A DNA stretch of 17,565 bases. It comes from CAZYTX01 sp964650485. GTDB lineage: Bacteria > RBG-13-61-14 > DATKZS01. The position numbers and the translations under genes were made by a program. This document shows, in pieces, positions 7,816 to 14,460 of this stretch (positions are counted from its first letter, which is position 1; each line of letters opens with the position of its first letter). The notes under the pieces were generated by a model. That model worked only from the letters and a program-made list of their open reading frames with translations. It searched no databases and was not told the origin of the DNA. The DNA lies in NCBI GenBank assembly GCA_964650485.1, contig CAZYTX010000067.1, positions 1 through 17,565 of the forward strand, written 5' to 3'.

Positions 7816-9420
7816 TCATTCTAGCTGGTGGGTTGGCTTGTAAACGGCCACGTCCTCGGTGCTGGAGATTCCCGCATGCTCTTTTTTAAGCTTCTGGATC
7901 TCTTCCTCCGAGAGCCCGCCGGATACGTTCAACTGTACGGACTGTGCCCTTCCCGTATCCCGGTCCCTTGCAGTGACGTTCACAATGCCGTTGGCATCTA
8001 TTTCAAAGGCGACCTCGATCTTTGGGTCTCCTTTTGGAGCCGGCGGTATGTCTGTGAGCCTGAACTCGCCCAGTGGCTCGCAGTCTTTGACGAACCTCTC
8101 CTCGCCCTGGAATATCTTTATCTTCACCGCTGACTGGTCGTCCCGAATGGTGGTGAACACCCTGCTGTGCTCGGCCGGAATGGGGGTATTGCGCTCGATG
8201 AGGGGATCCATGAGCCCCCCGGCAGTCTCTATGCCAAGCGACATGGGGGTCACGTCGAGCAGGAGCGCGCCGGCCGTGGCATCCACCAATGTGGAGGCCT
8301 GGATGGAGGCCCCGATGGCCACCACCTGCTCGGGGTCAAGACCGGTCTTTGGCTCCTTGAAGAAGTAGCTCTGCACCGCCTCCCTGATGATGGGCATCTT
8401 GGTGGGGCCCCCCACCAGTATCAATGCGTCAATGTCGTCCACCGTAAGGTTGGCGTTCTGTATGGCCTCGTCACAGACCTTGAAGGTCCTCTGTATCAGG
8501 TCGTGCACCATCTGGCCGAAGTAGTTCCTGTTTACGTTCATGTTGAGATCAAGCGAGTTCCCGGCCTCGTCCTTGGTGATTCCCGGCAAAGACACCTGGA
8601 TCTCGAGCTTTTCCGCCAGGTCCATCTTTGCGTTCTCCGCTGCCTCCTTCAGCCTCTGCAGTGCCCCCCGGTCGTGGCGCAGGTCCACCTCGTGCTCGCG
8701 CATGAACATCTCCGCCATGTAGTCTATGAGACGGTCGTCAAAGTCGTCGCCGCCAAGGTACATGTCTCCGGCCGTGGATATGACCTCGAATACGTCGTCG
8801 CCGATCTCCAGCACCGATATGTCAAAAGTGCCGCCGCCAAGGTCGTAGACCGCCACCTTCTGCTGGAGCCCTTTTCCGAACCCGTAGGCCAGCGCCGCTG
8901 CGGTGGGCTCGTTGATTATGCGCAGCACCTCGAGACCGGCGATGGTCCCCGCGTCCTTGGTGGCCTGCCTCTGCCCGTCGTTGAAGTTGGCCGGGACCGT
9001 GATCACCGCCCTGTCCACCTCCTCGCCGATTTCCTTTTCAGCTATCCTCTTCATTTCCATGAGGATCATTGCGCTGATCTCTGGGCACGAGTACTGGCGG
9101 TCACCTATCTGGATGCGCACGCTCTGGTTGGGCCCCTCGACTATCTGGAAGCTGGACACGGCCATGGCCTTCTTGACCTCTGAGCTGAAGAACTTGCGGC
9201 CTATAAGTCGCTTGGATGAGTAAACCGTTCTCTCGGGGTTGGTTATGATGTATGGCTTTGCCTGGTTGCCCACCACGATCTTCTCTCCCTCCAGGAAGGA
9301 GACCACGGAGGACTGGATGGCTTTCCCGTCCGGTCCGGGTAAAACCTTTGGCACTCCATCATCTACATGTGCCACGCATGAGGTGCTTGTACCCAGATCA
9401 ATACCTGCAACTCTTCCCAT
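7816..9420 (-). CDS. DnaK-like Hsp70 paralogue lacking most of the helical lid
   Basis: 534 residues against about 610-640 for canonical DnaK. Seen: a complete ATPase domain (GIDLGTSTSC 6-15, Lys70 in SKRLIGRK, NEPTAAALAYG 170-180, DLGGGTFDIS 193-202, VGGPTKMP 336-343), a canonical linker LLLDVTPMSLGIET (386-399), and the β peptide-binding domain to about 500. Only the first lid turn is present (GGLSEEEIQKLKKEH, 501-515) before a short tail. The rest of the lid is absent and the C-terminal EEVD-like DnaK ending is not seen. The start has a strong AAGGAG 6 bases upstream. Upstream there is no CIRCE repeat and no evident heat-shock sigma site. It is the first gene of a three-to-four gene chaperone cluster and probably not the housekeeping DnaK. 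Confidence 0.93.
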   Translation of the reverse strand: MGRVAGIDLGTSTSCVAHVDDGVPKVLPGPDGKAIQSSVVSFLEGEKIVVGNQAKPYIITNPERTVYSSKRLIGRKFFSSEVKKAMAVSSFQIVEGPNQSVRIQIGDRQYSCPEISAMILMEMKRIAEKEIGEEVDRAVITVPANFNDGQRQATKDAGTIAGLEVLRIINEPTAAALAYGFGKGLQQKVAVYDLGGGTFDISVLEIGDDVFEVISTAGDMYLGGDDFDDRLIDYMAEMFMREHEVDLRHDRGALQRLKEAAENAKMDLAEKLEIQVSLPGITKDEAGNSLDLNMNVNRNYFGQMVHDLIQRTFKVCDEAIQNANLTVDDIDALILVGGPTKMPIIREAVQSYFFKEPKTGLDPEQVVAIGASIQASTLVDATAGALLLDVTPMSLGIETAGGLMDPLIERNTPIPAEHSRVFTTIRDDQSAVKIKIFQGEERFVKDCEPLGEFRLTDIPPAPKGDPKIEVAFEIDANGIVNVTARDRDTGRAQSVQLNVSGGLSEEEIQKLKKEHAGISSTEDVAVYKPTHQLE

Positions 9421-9449
9421 CTTGCTCCTTCCCTTTTTCCAATGCCCTG

Positions 9450-9479
9450 AATATATGCATTCATGTAATCATTAATCAA
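9450..9479 (-). promoter_or_regulatory. Candidate σ70-type promoter of the chaperone cluster
   Basis: On the minus strand TTGATT (9479-9474) and TATATT (9455-9450) are separated by 18 bases, about 30 bases before the first Hsp70 start. The surrounding stretch is the most AT-rich in this gap. A 10-base palindrome AAGCTAGCTT (9479-9488) abuts the -35 box and might be an operator. Confidence 0.4.
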
Positions 9480-9565
9480 AGCTAGCTTATCATAAAAAGC
9501 TCTCCTTTGGCAACTCGTTGCAGCCTGTATATCGGGCGCATGAATCTTCACTGAGGATAACGAGG

Positions 9566-11137
9566 TTAAAGCCCGATCTCCTCTTCCGAGAACACGATGG
9601 CCTGGAACTTGCTCAGCTCCGCATCGGGCCTCCTCCAGCAGCCCGGGTCCCGCACCCCGGCCTTGCCGCACAGGTGAGACAAGTACTGCTCGCGATCCCA
9701 GCGGTTCTCCACCGGCACCTGGGGAAGGAAAACACCCCGGTGCTGCCCCAAGGTCAGAAGCACGCCGTCGCGGCCCACCTCCACCTCTTCGGGCCCGGTC
9801 CTCTGCAGGGGGGTAAGCACCGAGACCTCGATCTCGATCTCGTCAAGCTCTGACGGCTTTATGGGATTGAACACGAACCTTGAGTCATGCAAGGCCGCGT
9901 CCACCGCCCTCCTCTGCACGCACTTGTAAAGCGGCTCTTGCGCAACTATGCTGCCGATGCACCCCCGGAGCCTGCCGGCCCTCTTCAAGGTGACAAAAGC
10001 CGCGGCAACCCTCTTCAGGTTCTCGGAGCTAGTCTCGAAGAAGGGGACCTCTTCCTTTTTTATTGCGGCCTCCACCCTGGCCCGGGCCATCTTCAAAAGC
10101 TCTATCTTGTCTTCCTTTGTCAGGTGGAAGCCGCTGCCCCCGGCCCTGGTCTCCCTTTTTCCTTTGCCCGGCAACAGGAAAGCGGCCGCACCGTAGCCCA
10201 CCACCTTGGAGTGATCCCCGGTCGCATCCCCCGAGTCCGCGTAATGTAGCACCTTGACCTCTCGCCCGCCCTCGAGCGCGAACAGCTTCATCAGGACGAG
10301 CACCGGCATGCCCCCGCACAGGGGCGTGCTCCGGTCCCGGACCCCCTTCTCGATGGCTTCCACGTCCATGCTCTTGATCAGCTCCAGTGTCCTCATGTCC
10401 TTCGGCCGGGTCTCTTCGGTGCCCTTGTATGGAGGGTAGTTCCCGTGCGACATGTCTGTGGAAGCGATATATATTGTGTCCTGCGCAAAGGTCTTATGAA
10501 GCGCCTCGGCCAGCTCCCCGGTCTGTTTATCGGACATGTTCCCGCACACCACCATGTTTATAATGATGTCGTCTCCAGCGAGTTCCTGGAGGAAGGGCAA
10601 CTGCACCTCGAGCGAGTGCTCGCTGTCATAGAGCTTATCATCCGATGATATCCAGGGCTTCGCCTCCACCAGCCGGCCGGCCGACTCTCTGTCAATCATG
10701 ACCTTGCCAAGCGGTGTCCTGTAGGCGTCCTTGTCCATCACGTACACCCCGCTGAAACTCACCCTGTGGGAGGGGCCCATAATCACGAACCTGCTCGCGC
10801 CCGAGCCCTGCAAGGTCTTGTACGAGTACGCCGCCACCGGCCCGGAAAAAACGTAGCCCGCGTGGGGGACCATCAGCCCGAACACACGGCCTTCCATCTC
10901 CGGCAGCCGGGCCTTTGTTAAAAACGAGCGGACCATCCCTCGCAGCTTCTCGGGGTCGGAGGGGTAGAACCTGCCCGCAACCACCGGCTCCTGCACCTCT
11001 TCAGGCGTCTTTGCCGTCAGCTCTTTGGAAGGCTTTGCCCGCTCCTTGTCATCCTTTTTCTCGCAGCCTGATGCGGCTAAGCCGACAAGTGCGGCAAAGG
11101 CCGCAACCAAGAACCATCTCCATGAAAACCGGCCCAT
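9566..11137 (-). CDS. Lipoprotein fusion of MEMO (AmmeMemoRadiSam protein B) and AMMECR1 (protein A) domains
   Basis: 523 residues from ATG 11137, which has GAGGAG 8 bases upstream; ATG 11170 would add 11 residues, overlapping the upstream stop. Residues 1-25 form a lipoprotein signal with lipobox LAASGC (Cys25), followed by a charged Lys/Glu linker. Residues 47-325 are a MEMO domain, related to class III extradiol dioxygenases: PHAGY (His92), GPSH (His124), HSLEVQLPFL (174-183), STDMSHG (His231) and LCGGMP (Cys274) match the family's metal-site residues. Residues 338-522 are an AMMECR1 domain with the hallmark LRGCIG (390-395), RGVFLPQV and a KAGV segment. The biochemical role of the family is unsettled. 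A membrane-anchored fusion, apparently outside the cytoplasm, is unexpected. Confidence 0.9.
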   Translation of the reverse strand: MGRFSWRWFLVAAFAALVGLAASGCEKKDDKERAKPSKELTAKTPEEVQEPVVAGRFYPSDPEKLRGMVRSFLTKARLPEMEGRVFGLMVPHAGYVFSGPVAAYSYKTLQGSGASRFVIMGPSHRVSFSGVYVMDKDAYRTPLGKVMIDRESAGRLVEAKPWISSDDKLYDSEHSLEVQLPFLQELAGDDIIINMVVCGNMSDKQTGELAEALHKTFAQDTIYIASTDMSHGNYPPYKGTEETRPKDMRTLELIKSMDVEAIEKGVRDRSTPLCGGMPVLVLMKLFALEGGREVKVLHYADSGDATGDHSKVVGYGAAAFLLPGKGKRETRAGGSGFHLTKEDKIELLKMARARVEAAIKKEEVPFFETSSENLKRVAAAFVTLKRAGRLRGCIGSIVAQEPLYKCVQRRAVDAALHDSRFVFNPIKPSELDEIEIEVSVLTPLQRTGPEEVEVGRDGVLLTLGQHRGVFLPQVPVENRWDREQYLSHLCGKAGVRDPGCWRRPDAELSKFQAIVFSEEEIGL

Positions 11138-11159
11138 GACTCCCGCTCCTCTTCTGTTA

Positions 11160-11342
11160 CTACTCATCATCTTCCGGGGAATAATAAGAGGCCTCTTTCA
11201 GCGACACCGGGGCCGCGGCCTTTGTCTTGTCCAGCGGCCTTGTCACAACCAGACCCAAGCCTCCCAAGATGGAGGTAGCAAACCCCCTCCTGGTAACACC
11301 CTTCTTTTGCTTTTCGCCTGCCGTATCCTTTCGGTTCTTCAT
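11160..11342 (-). CDS. Small Tat-signal protein, function unknown
   Basis: 60 residues from ATG 11342, preceded by GGAGAGGG. A longer reading from 11372 would start inside a palindromic repeat and is less likely. Seen: a basic N-terminus, the twin-arginine motif TRRGF (17-21), a hydrophobic stretch about 22-33 (ATSILGGLGLVV), then only some 25 residues ending in APVSLKEASYYSPEDDE. The mature part is too short to be an enzyme. Small Tat proteins of similar build are known beside respiratory oxidoreductases, where they help assembly or export; whether this one belongs with those is not clear. It lies 22 bases before the MEMO-AMMECR1 lipoprotein gene and is surely co-transcribed with it. Confidence 0.7.
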   Translation of the reverse strand: MKNRKDTAGEKQKKGVTRRGFATSILGGLGLVVTRPLDKTKAAAPVSLKEASYYSPEDDE

Positions 11343-11364
11343 TTCCCTCTCCGTTAATCGGGTA

Positions 11365-11400
11365 GCGCACATAGCTCCGCTATGTGCGCGCTATGTGCGC
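11365..11400. repeat. Palindrome plus tandem copy of GCTATGTGCGC
   Basis: GCGCACATAGC (11365-11375) pairs with GCTATGTGCGC (11379-11389) around a 3-base loop, and the right arm is immediately repeated (11390-11400). The extra arm gives two alternative hairpins. It lies in the leader of the Tat-protein gene. Confidence 0.75.
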
Positions 11401-11480
11401 AGCGAGCAGGTCATGTGCACTTCTCCAGAATTTTCACAATATCCTTTTGATCTTTGCTGCACAACCTATCCCTTCGGTCG

Positions 11481-11504
11481 CACACATAGCAAAAACTATG
11501 TGTG
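11481..11504. repeat. Related palindrome CACACATAG / CTATGTGTG
   Basis: CACACATAG (11481-11489) and CTATGTGTG (11496-11504) are separated by 6 bases. It shares the ACATAG/CTATGT core of the palindrome about 100 bases away, suggesting the same repeat family. No T tract follows on the minus strand. Confidence 0.65.
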
Positions 11505-11519
11505 TTACCCGTTGTGCGA

Positions 11520-11533
11520 GCGGCGTGAGCCGC
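11520..11533 (-). terminator. GC hairpin just after the radical SAM stop codon
   Basis: GCGGC-GTGA-GCCGC (read on the plus strand) forms a 5-bp GC stem with a 4-base loop, 5 bases past the radical SAM stop on the minus strand. No U tract follows, so it may be a weak pause site or an mRNA 3'-end stabiliser and not a true intrinsic terminator. Confidence 0.3.
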
Positions 11534-11538
11534 GATAA

Positions 11539-12528
11539 TCATGCCCACACCCCCGGTATCTCTGTCCCGCAGGATTTGCACTTGCCTCCCGAGACATCGA
11601 AGGCCAGTATGGAGTAGCCCCGCCTTTTTATCACCGGCTTCTTGCATCCCGGGCACAATGTGTCCCCCCCGCCGGGCACGTGCACGTTGCCCACGTAGGG
11701 GAATTTCAATCCCTGGTCGAACGCCGCCTGCCTGGCCCTTGCCAGGGAGTCCGCGGGCGTGGGCGGCAAATGCCTCATCTTGTAGCGGGGAGTGAAGCGC
11801 GAGAAGTGCAGGGGCGTCTCGGGTCCCAGGGTCTCGGCTATCCATTGGCACATCCTCTTTATCATGTCCAGGTCGTCGTTAAGCGTGGGCACCACAAGGT
11901 TCGTGATCTCCAGCCACACCCCCTGCTCTTTCATGACCTCCAGGGCACGCAGCACCGGCTTAAGGGTGCCGAAGCATATGTCCCTGTAGTACTGGTCAGT
12001 AAGGGACTTGAGGTCAACGTTGGCCCCGTCCGCGTGCTTGCACAGCTCCTTCAAAGGCCCCTCGTTTATGTAGGCCGCGGTGACCAGGATGTTCTTTATG
12101 CCGCTCCGGTGCGCGAGCTCCTGGCTGTCCCTGGTGTACTCGAAGAAGGTCATGGGCTCCGCATAGGTGTATGCGATTGACCTGCACCTGAACCTCTTTG
12201 CCGCGTGTATGAGCTTTTCCGGGGGCAGGTCGTACACTCGCGACGGGGGCGCGTCGTCCGGGTTCAACTGGCTGATCTCGTAGTTCTGACAGAACTTGCA
12301 GTGCAGGTTGCAGCCCGCGGTGGCTATGGAGAAGACCTTGGTGCCCGGAAGGAAGTGAAAGAGCGGCTTCTTCTCCACCGGGTCGTAAGGGTTTGCCGAG
12401 ACCGGCTTGCCGTACACCAGGGTCACCAGCCTGCCCTGGTAGTTGATCCGTGCCCGGCAGTCACCCCTCTGGCCGGGCGCCAGCACGCACTCCTTGGGAC
12501 AAAGGGTGCACCTCACCCACCCCTTCAT
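11539..12528 (-). CDS. AmmeMemoRadiSam system radical SAM enzyme
   Basis: 329 residues. Seen: the radical SAM cluster motif CNLHCKFC (Cys73, Cys77, Cys80), preceded by an N-terminal Cys-rich segment (Cys7, Cys10, Cys14, Cys24) and followed by two C-terminal CxxC pairs (292/295 and 317/320) ending in EIPGVWA, an ending I associate with this family. No signal peptide, so it should be cytoplasmic. Family members are defined by co-occurrence with MEMO and AMMECR1 proteins; both domains are encoded two genes downstream. The reaction is not established from sequence. The start overlaps the stop of an upstream small membrane-protein gene by four bases (ATGA). Confidence 0.93.
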   Translation of the reverse strand: MKGWVRCTLCPKECVLAPGQRGDCRARINYQGRLVTLVYGKPVSANPYDPVEKKPLFHFLPGTKVFSIATAGCNLHCKFCQNYEISQLNPDDAPPSRVYDLPPEKLIHAAKRFRCRSIAYTYAEPMTFFEYTRDSQELAHRSGIKNILVTAAYINEGPLKELCKHADGANVDLKSLTDQYYRDICFGTLKPVLRALEVMKEQGVWLEITNLVVPTLNDDLDMIKRMCQWIAETLGPETPLHFSRFTPRYKMRHLPPTPADSLARARQAAFDQGLKFPYVGNVHVPGGGDTLCPGCKKPVIKRRGYSILAFDVSGGKCKSCGTEIPGVWA

Positions 12529-12734
12529 TGCAACTTCTCCTGGTACTCCTCCCAGTGGTCGGCCTTTTCAAGGGTGATCACGCCCTGGCTGTGAAGCGCT
12601 TCTATCTTTTTTATATCCACCTTGGGGCCGGAGCTCTTTTGAAGGTCTGTAAGATGAGAGGTGTACACCACGCCCGCTATGAGCACCGCGGTTGCGAGCA
12701 CGGATGCGAGGAACTTCCAGTCGTCCGGTCTCAT
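12525..12734 (-). CDS. Small single-pass membrane protein, function unknown
   Basis: 69 residues: a short polar start (MRPDDWK), one hydrophobic helix about residues 8-25, then a charged, probably helical tail ending in HWEEYQEKLQ. I do not recognise a family. It is kept as a real gene because its stop overlaps the radical SAM start by four bases, the classic arrangement for coupled translation, and because the translation has an ordinary composition and a clean membrane segment. The Shine-Dalgarno is weak (GAGAG next to the ATG). It may tether the radical SAM enzyme at the membrane, where the MEMO-AMMECR1 lipoprotein would be; that is inference. Confidence 0.7.
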   Translation of the reverse strand: MRPDDWKFLASVLATAVLIAGVVYTSHLTDLQKSSGPKVDIKKIEALHSQGVITLEKADHWEEYQEKLQ

Positions 12735-12788
12735 CTCTCGACTTATGTTAGCATCACCAGGGAGAGGGTAACAACCCGATGGCGCACG

Positions 12789-13580
12789 TTAAACCAGGCC
12801 CGAGCCCAGGGCCGCGGCCAGCACAAACAGTAGAACGCCCACTATCCGCTGCACGGTCTTGAATGTAACCTTTGTAAGGAGTCGCCTGCCAAGGAAAGAG
12901 CCCGTGAACGCGGCCAGGGCGCCTGCGATGATAAGACCTGCGCCTCCCTCTCCGCTCACCGAGGTGAAGTGTCTTACAAAGAAGGTGCTCCCGTAAACCA
13001 CCAGCCTGGAGACGTCAACCACAACCGCGGATAGCACCGCAGTGCCGATGAAAACTTCCTTTGAAAGCCCGGACCGGATGAGGAAGGCACTGCGCAGGGC
13101 CCCCTGAAGGCCCGAGAGTCCGCCGAAGAACCCGGACACCGTCCCTCCCAGCGGGAGATACTTTCCCGGAAAGGAGAGCTTCTCGAACTTAGGTGTCAGC
13201 TCTATCACGGAGAAGACCGCGATCATGCAGGCTATCACCAGGTTGACCAGGGTGATGTTGAACTCGTGGCCGGAGACCCTGTAGGCGTACAGCGGCTCCA
13301 TCCTGGATATGAACTCCAGGCACCAGGCGCCTATGGCCGCGAAAAGCGCAGCCGGGACCGCGAACCTGGCCACCACCTTGAGGTCGGCCTGCCTGTACAT
13401 GAGCCCGGTCTTGAACAGGTTATTCAGGAGGTGCACCACCGCGGTGGCCGCGATAGCGACCTTGACCTCGAAGAACAGTGCGAAGAAGGGCATGAGCAGG
13501 GTGCCCAGCCCGAACCCGGAGAAGAAGGTGAGCCCGGCCACAAGCAGTGCCACCGTGCATATTAATGCGTAGTCAAGCAT
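12789..13580 (-). CDS. TauE/SafE family (UPF0721/DUF81) membrane permease
   Basis: 263 residues, almost entirely hydrophobic, with about eight likely membrane helices in two halves. The first half has the glycine-rich SGFGLGTLLMPFFALFF segment (21-37) and the second has the matching GGTVSGFFGGLSGLQGALRSAFLI segment, the two-repeat pattern of the family. Known members export sulfite, sulfoacetate or other organic sulfur anions; the substrate here is not determinable. It follows hisF by 28 bases on the same strand, with AAGGG about 9 bases before the ATG. There is no obvious functional link to histidine synthesis. Confidence 0.88.
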   Translation of the reverse strand: MLDYALICTVALLVAGLTFFSGFGLGTLLMPFFALFFEVKVAIAATAVVHLLNNLFKTGLMYRQADLKVVARFAVPAALFAAIGAWCLEFISRMEPLYAYRVSGHEFNITLVNLVIACMIAVFSVIELTPKFEKLSFPGKYLPLGGTVSGFFGGLSGLQGALRSAFLIRSGLSKEVFIGTAVLSAVVVDVSRLVVYGSTFFVRHFTSVSGEGGAGLIIAGALAAFTGSFLGRRLLTKVTFKTVQRIVGVLLFVLAAALGSGLV

Positions 13581-13607
13581 GGTGATATTCCCTTGGGAGC
13601 GCGGTGA

Positions 13608-14384
13608 TCAGGAGTAGAGCTCCCGCACCCTCACGCCCCGCTCGGCAAGATAGCTCCTGCACCGGGGTATGGTGAACTCGTTGTAGTGGAATATGGATGC
13701 TGCCAGGGCCGCGGAGGCCCCGCCCGCGGTGAGTCCCTGGTAAATGTGCTCCAGGCTGCCCACGCCTCCGGAGGCTATGATTGGAATCCCCAGGGTCATG
13801 GAAAATGCCCTGGTGAGATCGAGGTCGTAGCCCAGCTTTGTGCCGTCCCGGTCCATGCTGGTTAGCATTATCTCTCCGGCGCCGTACCCCTCCATGCGTT
13901 GTCCCCACTCGAGCGCGTCAATCCCCGTGGGCTGCCGGCCGCCGTGGGTGTAGACCTCCCACCTGGGCGGATCAGACCCCTCTACCATCTTCGCGTCCAC
14001 GGCAACCACCGTGCACTGGCTACCGAAGCGCTCCGCGGACCGGGCCACCAGGGCGGGGTCGTGCACCGCGGCGGTGTTGATCGAGACCTTGTCCGCGCCC
14101 GCGTTCAAGAGCTTCCTCACGTCCGCGATGTCGCGCACCCCCCCGCCCACGGTGAGCGGCATGAAGCAGTGCTCCGCTGTGCTGCTGACAACATCGAGGA
14201 TTATGTCCCGGTTCTCGAAGGATGCGGTGATGTCGAGGAAGGTGAGCTCGTCAGCGCCCTGCCGGTCATAGGCCATGGCGCACTCCACCGGGTCGCCCGC
14301 GTCACGGATGTCAACGAACCTGACCCCCTTGACCACGCGGCCGTCCTTGACGTCAAGGCAGGGTATGATACGCTTTGCAAGCAT
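13608..14384 (-). CDS. hisF: HisF, imidazole glycerol phosphate synthase cyclase subunit
   Basis: 258 residues, the usual family length. HisF is a (βα)8 barrel that uses ammonia delivered by HisH to turn PRFAR into imidazole glycerol phosphate and AICAR, the fifth step of histidine synthesis. Seen: MLAKRIIPCLDVKDGRVVKG with catalytic Asp11, catalytic Asp130 in VVAVDAK, and both phosphate-binding loops (LTVGGGVR and IIASGGVGS). No other his gene is in the window. There is no Shine-Dalgarno before the ATG; a TATAAT lies only 8 bases upstream, suggesting a leaderless or nearly leaderless transcript. Confidence 0.97.
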   Translation of the reverse strand: MLAKRIIPCLDVKDGRVVKGVRFVDIRDAGDPVECAMAYDRQGADELTFLDITASFENRDIILDVVSSTAEHCFMPLTVGGGVRDIADVRKLLNAGADKVSINTAAVHDPALVARSAERFGSQCTVVAVDAKMVEGSDPPRWEVYTHGGRQPTGIDALEWGQRMEGYGAGEIMLTSMDRDGTKLGYDLDLTRAFSMTLGIPIIASGGVGSLEHIYQGLTAGGASAALAASIFHYNEFTIPRCRSYLAERGVRVRELYS

Positions 14385-14392
14385 AAATAAAC

Positions 14393-14421
14393 ATTATAGC
14401 ATCCGTGGTCCCGGCATTCAC
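14393..14421 (-). promoter_or_regulatory. hisF promoter candidate with -10 box almost on the start codon
   Basis: On the minus strand a perfect TATAAT (14398-14393) is followed after 8 bases by the hisF ATG. A weak -35 match GTGAAT (14421-14416) lies 17 bases upstream. A small inverted repeat TCCCG-N7-CGGGA (14409-14425) covers the spacer and could be an operator. Because the plus-strand gene diverges here, the hisF promoter must lie in these roughly 76 bases. Confidence 0.5.
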
Positions 14422-14460
14422 GGGATGGTGACAACACTTTTTCGATCCAGGAGTAAAAGA

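Noticed and set aside
8167..9183. 338-codon open frame on the plus strand
   Set aside because: It is antisense to the first Hsp70; its His- and Val-rich translation is the usual shadow of a conserved GC-rich gene.
9421..9565. CIRCE (HrcA) operator or heat-shock σ32 promoter before the first Hsp70
   Set aside because: Neither the TTAGCACTC inverted repeat nor a CCCCAT-type -10 box is visible; only a σ70-like pair is.
9363..9671. 102-codon minus-strand frame across the gap between the MEMO-AMMECR1 and Hsp70 genes
   Set aside because: It overlaps both genes out of frame and its middle part is only the promoter gap read through.
14275..14460. Upstream extension of the esterase gene into hisF
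   Set aside because: The lipoprotein signal and an AGGAG site place the start at 14461; the extension is antisense hisF.
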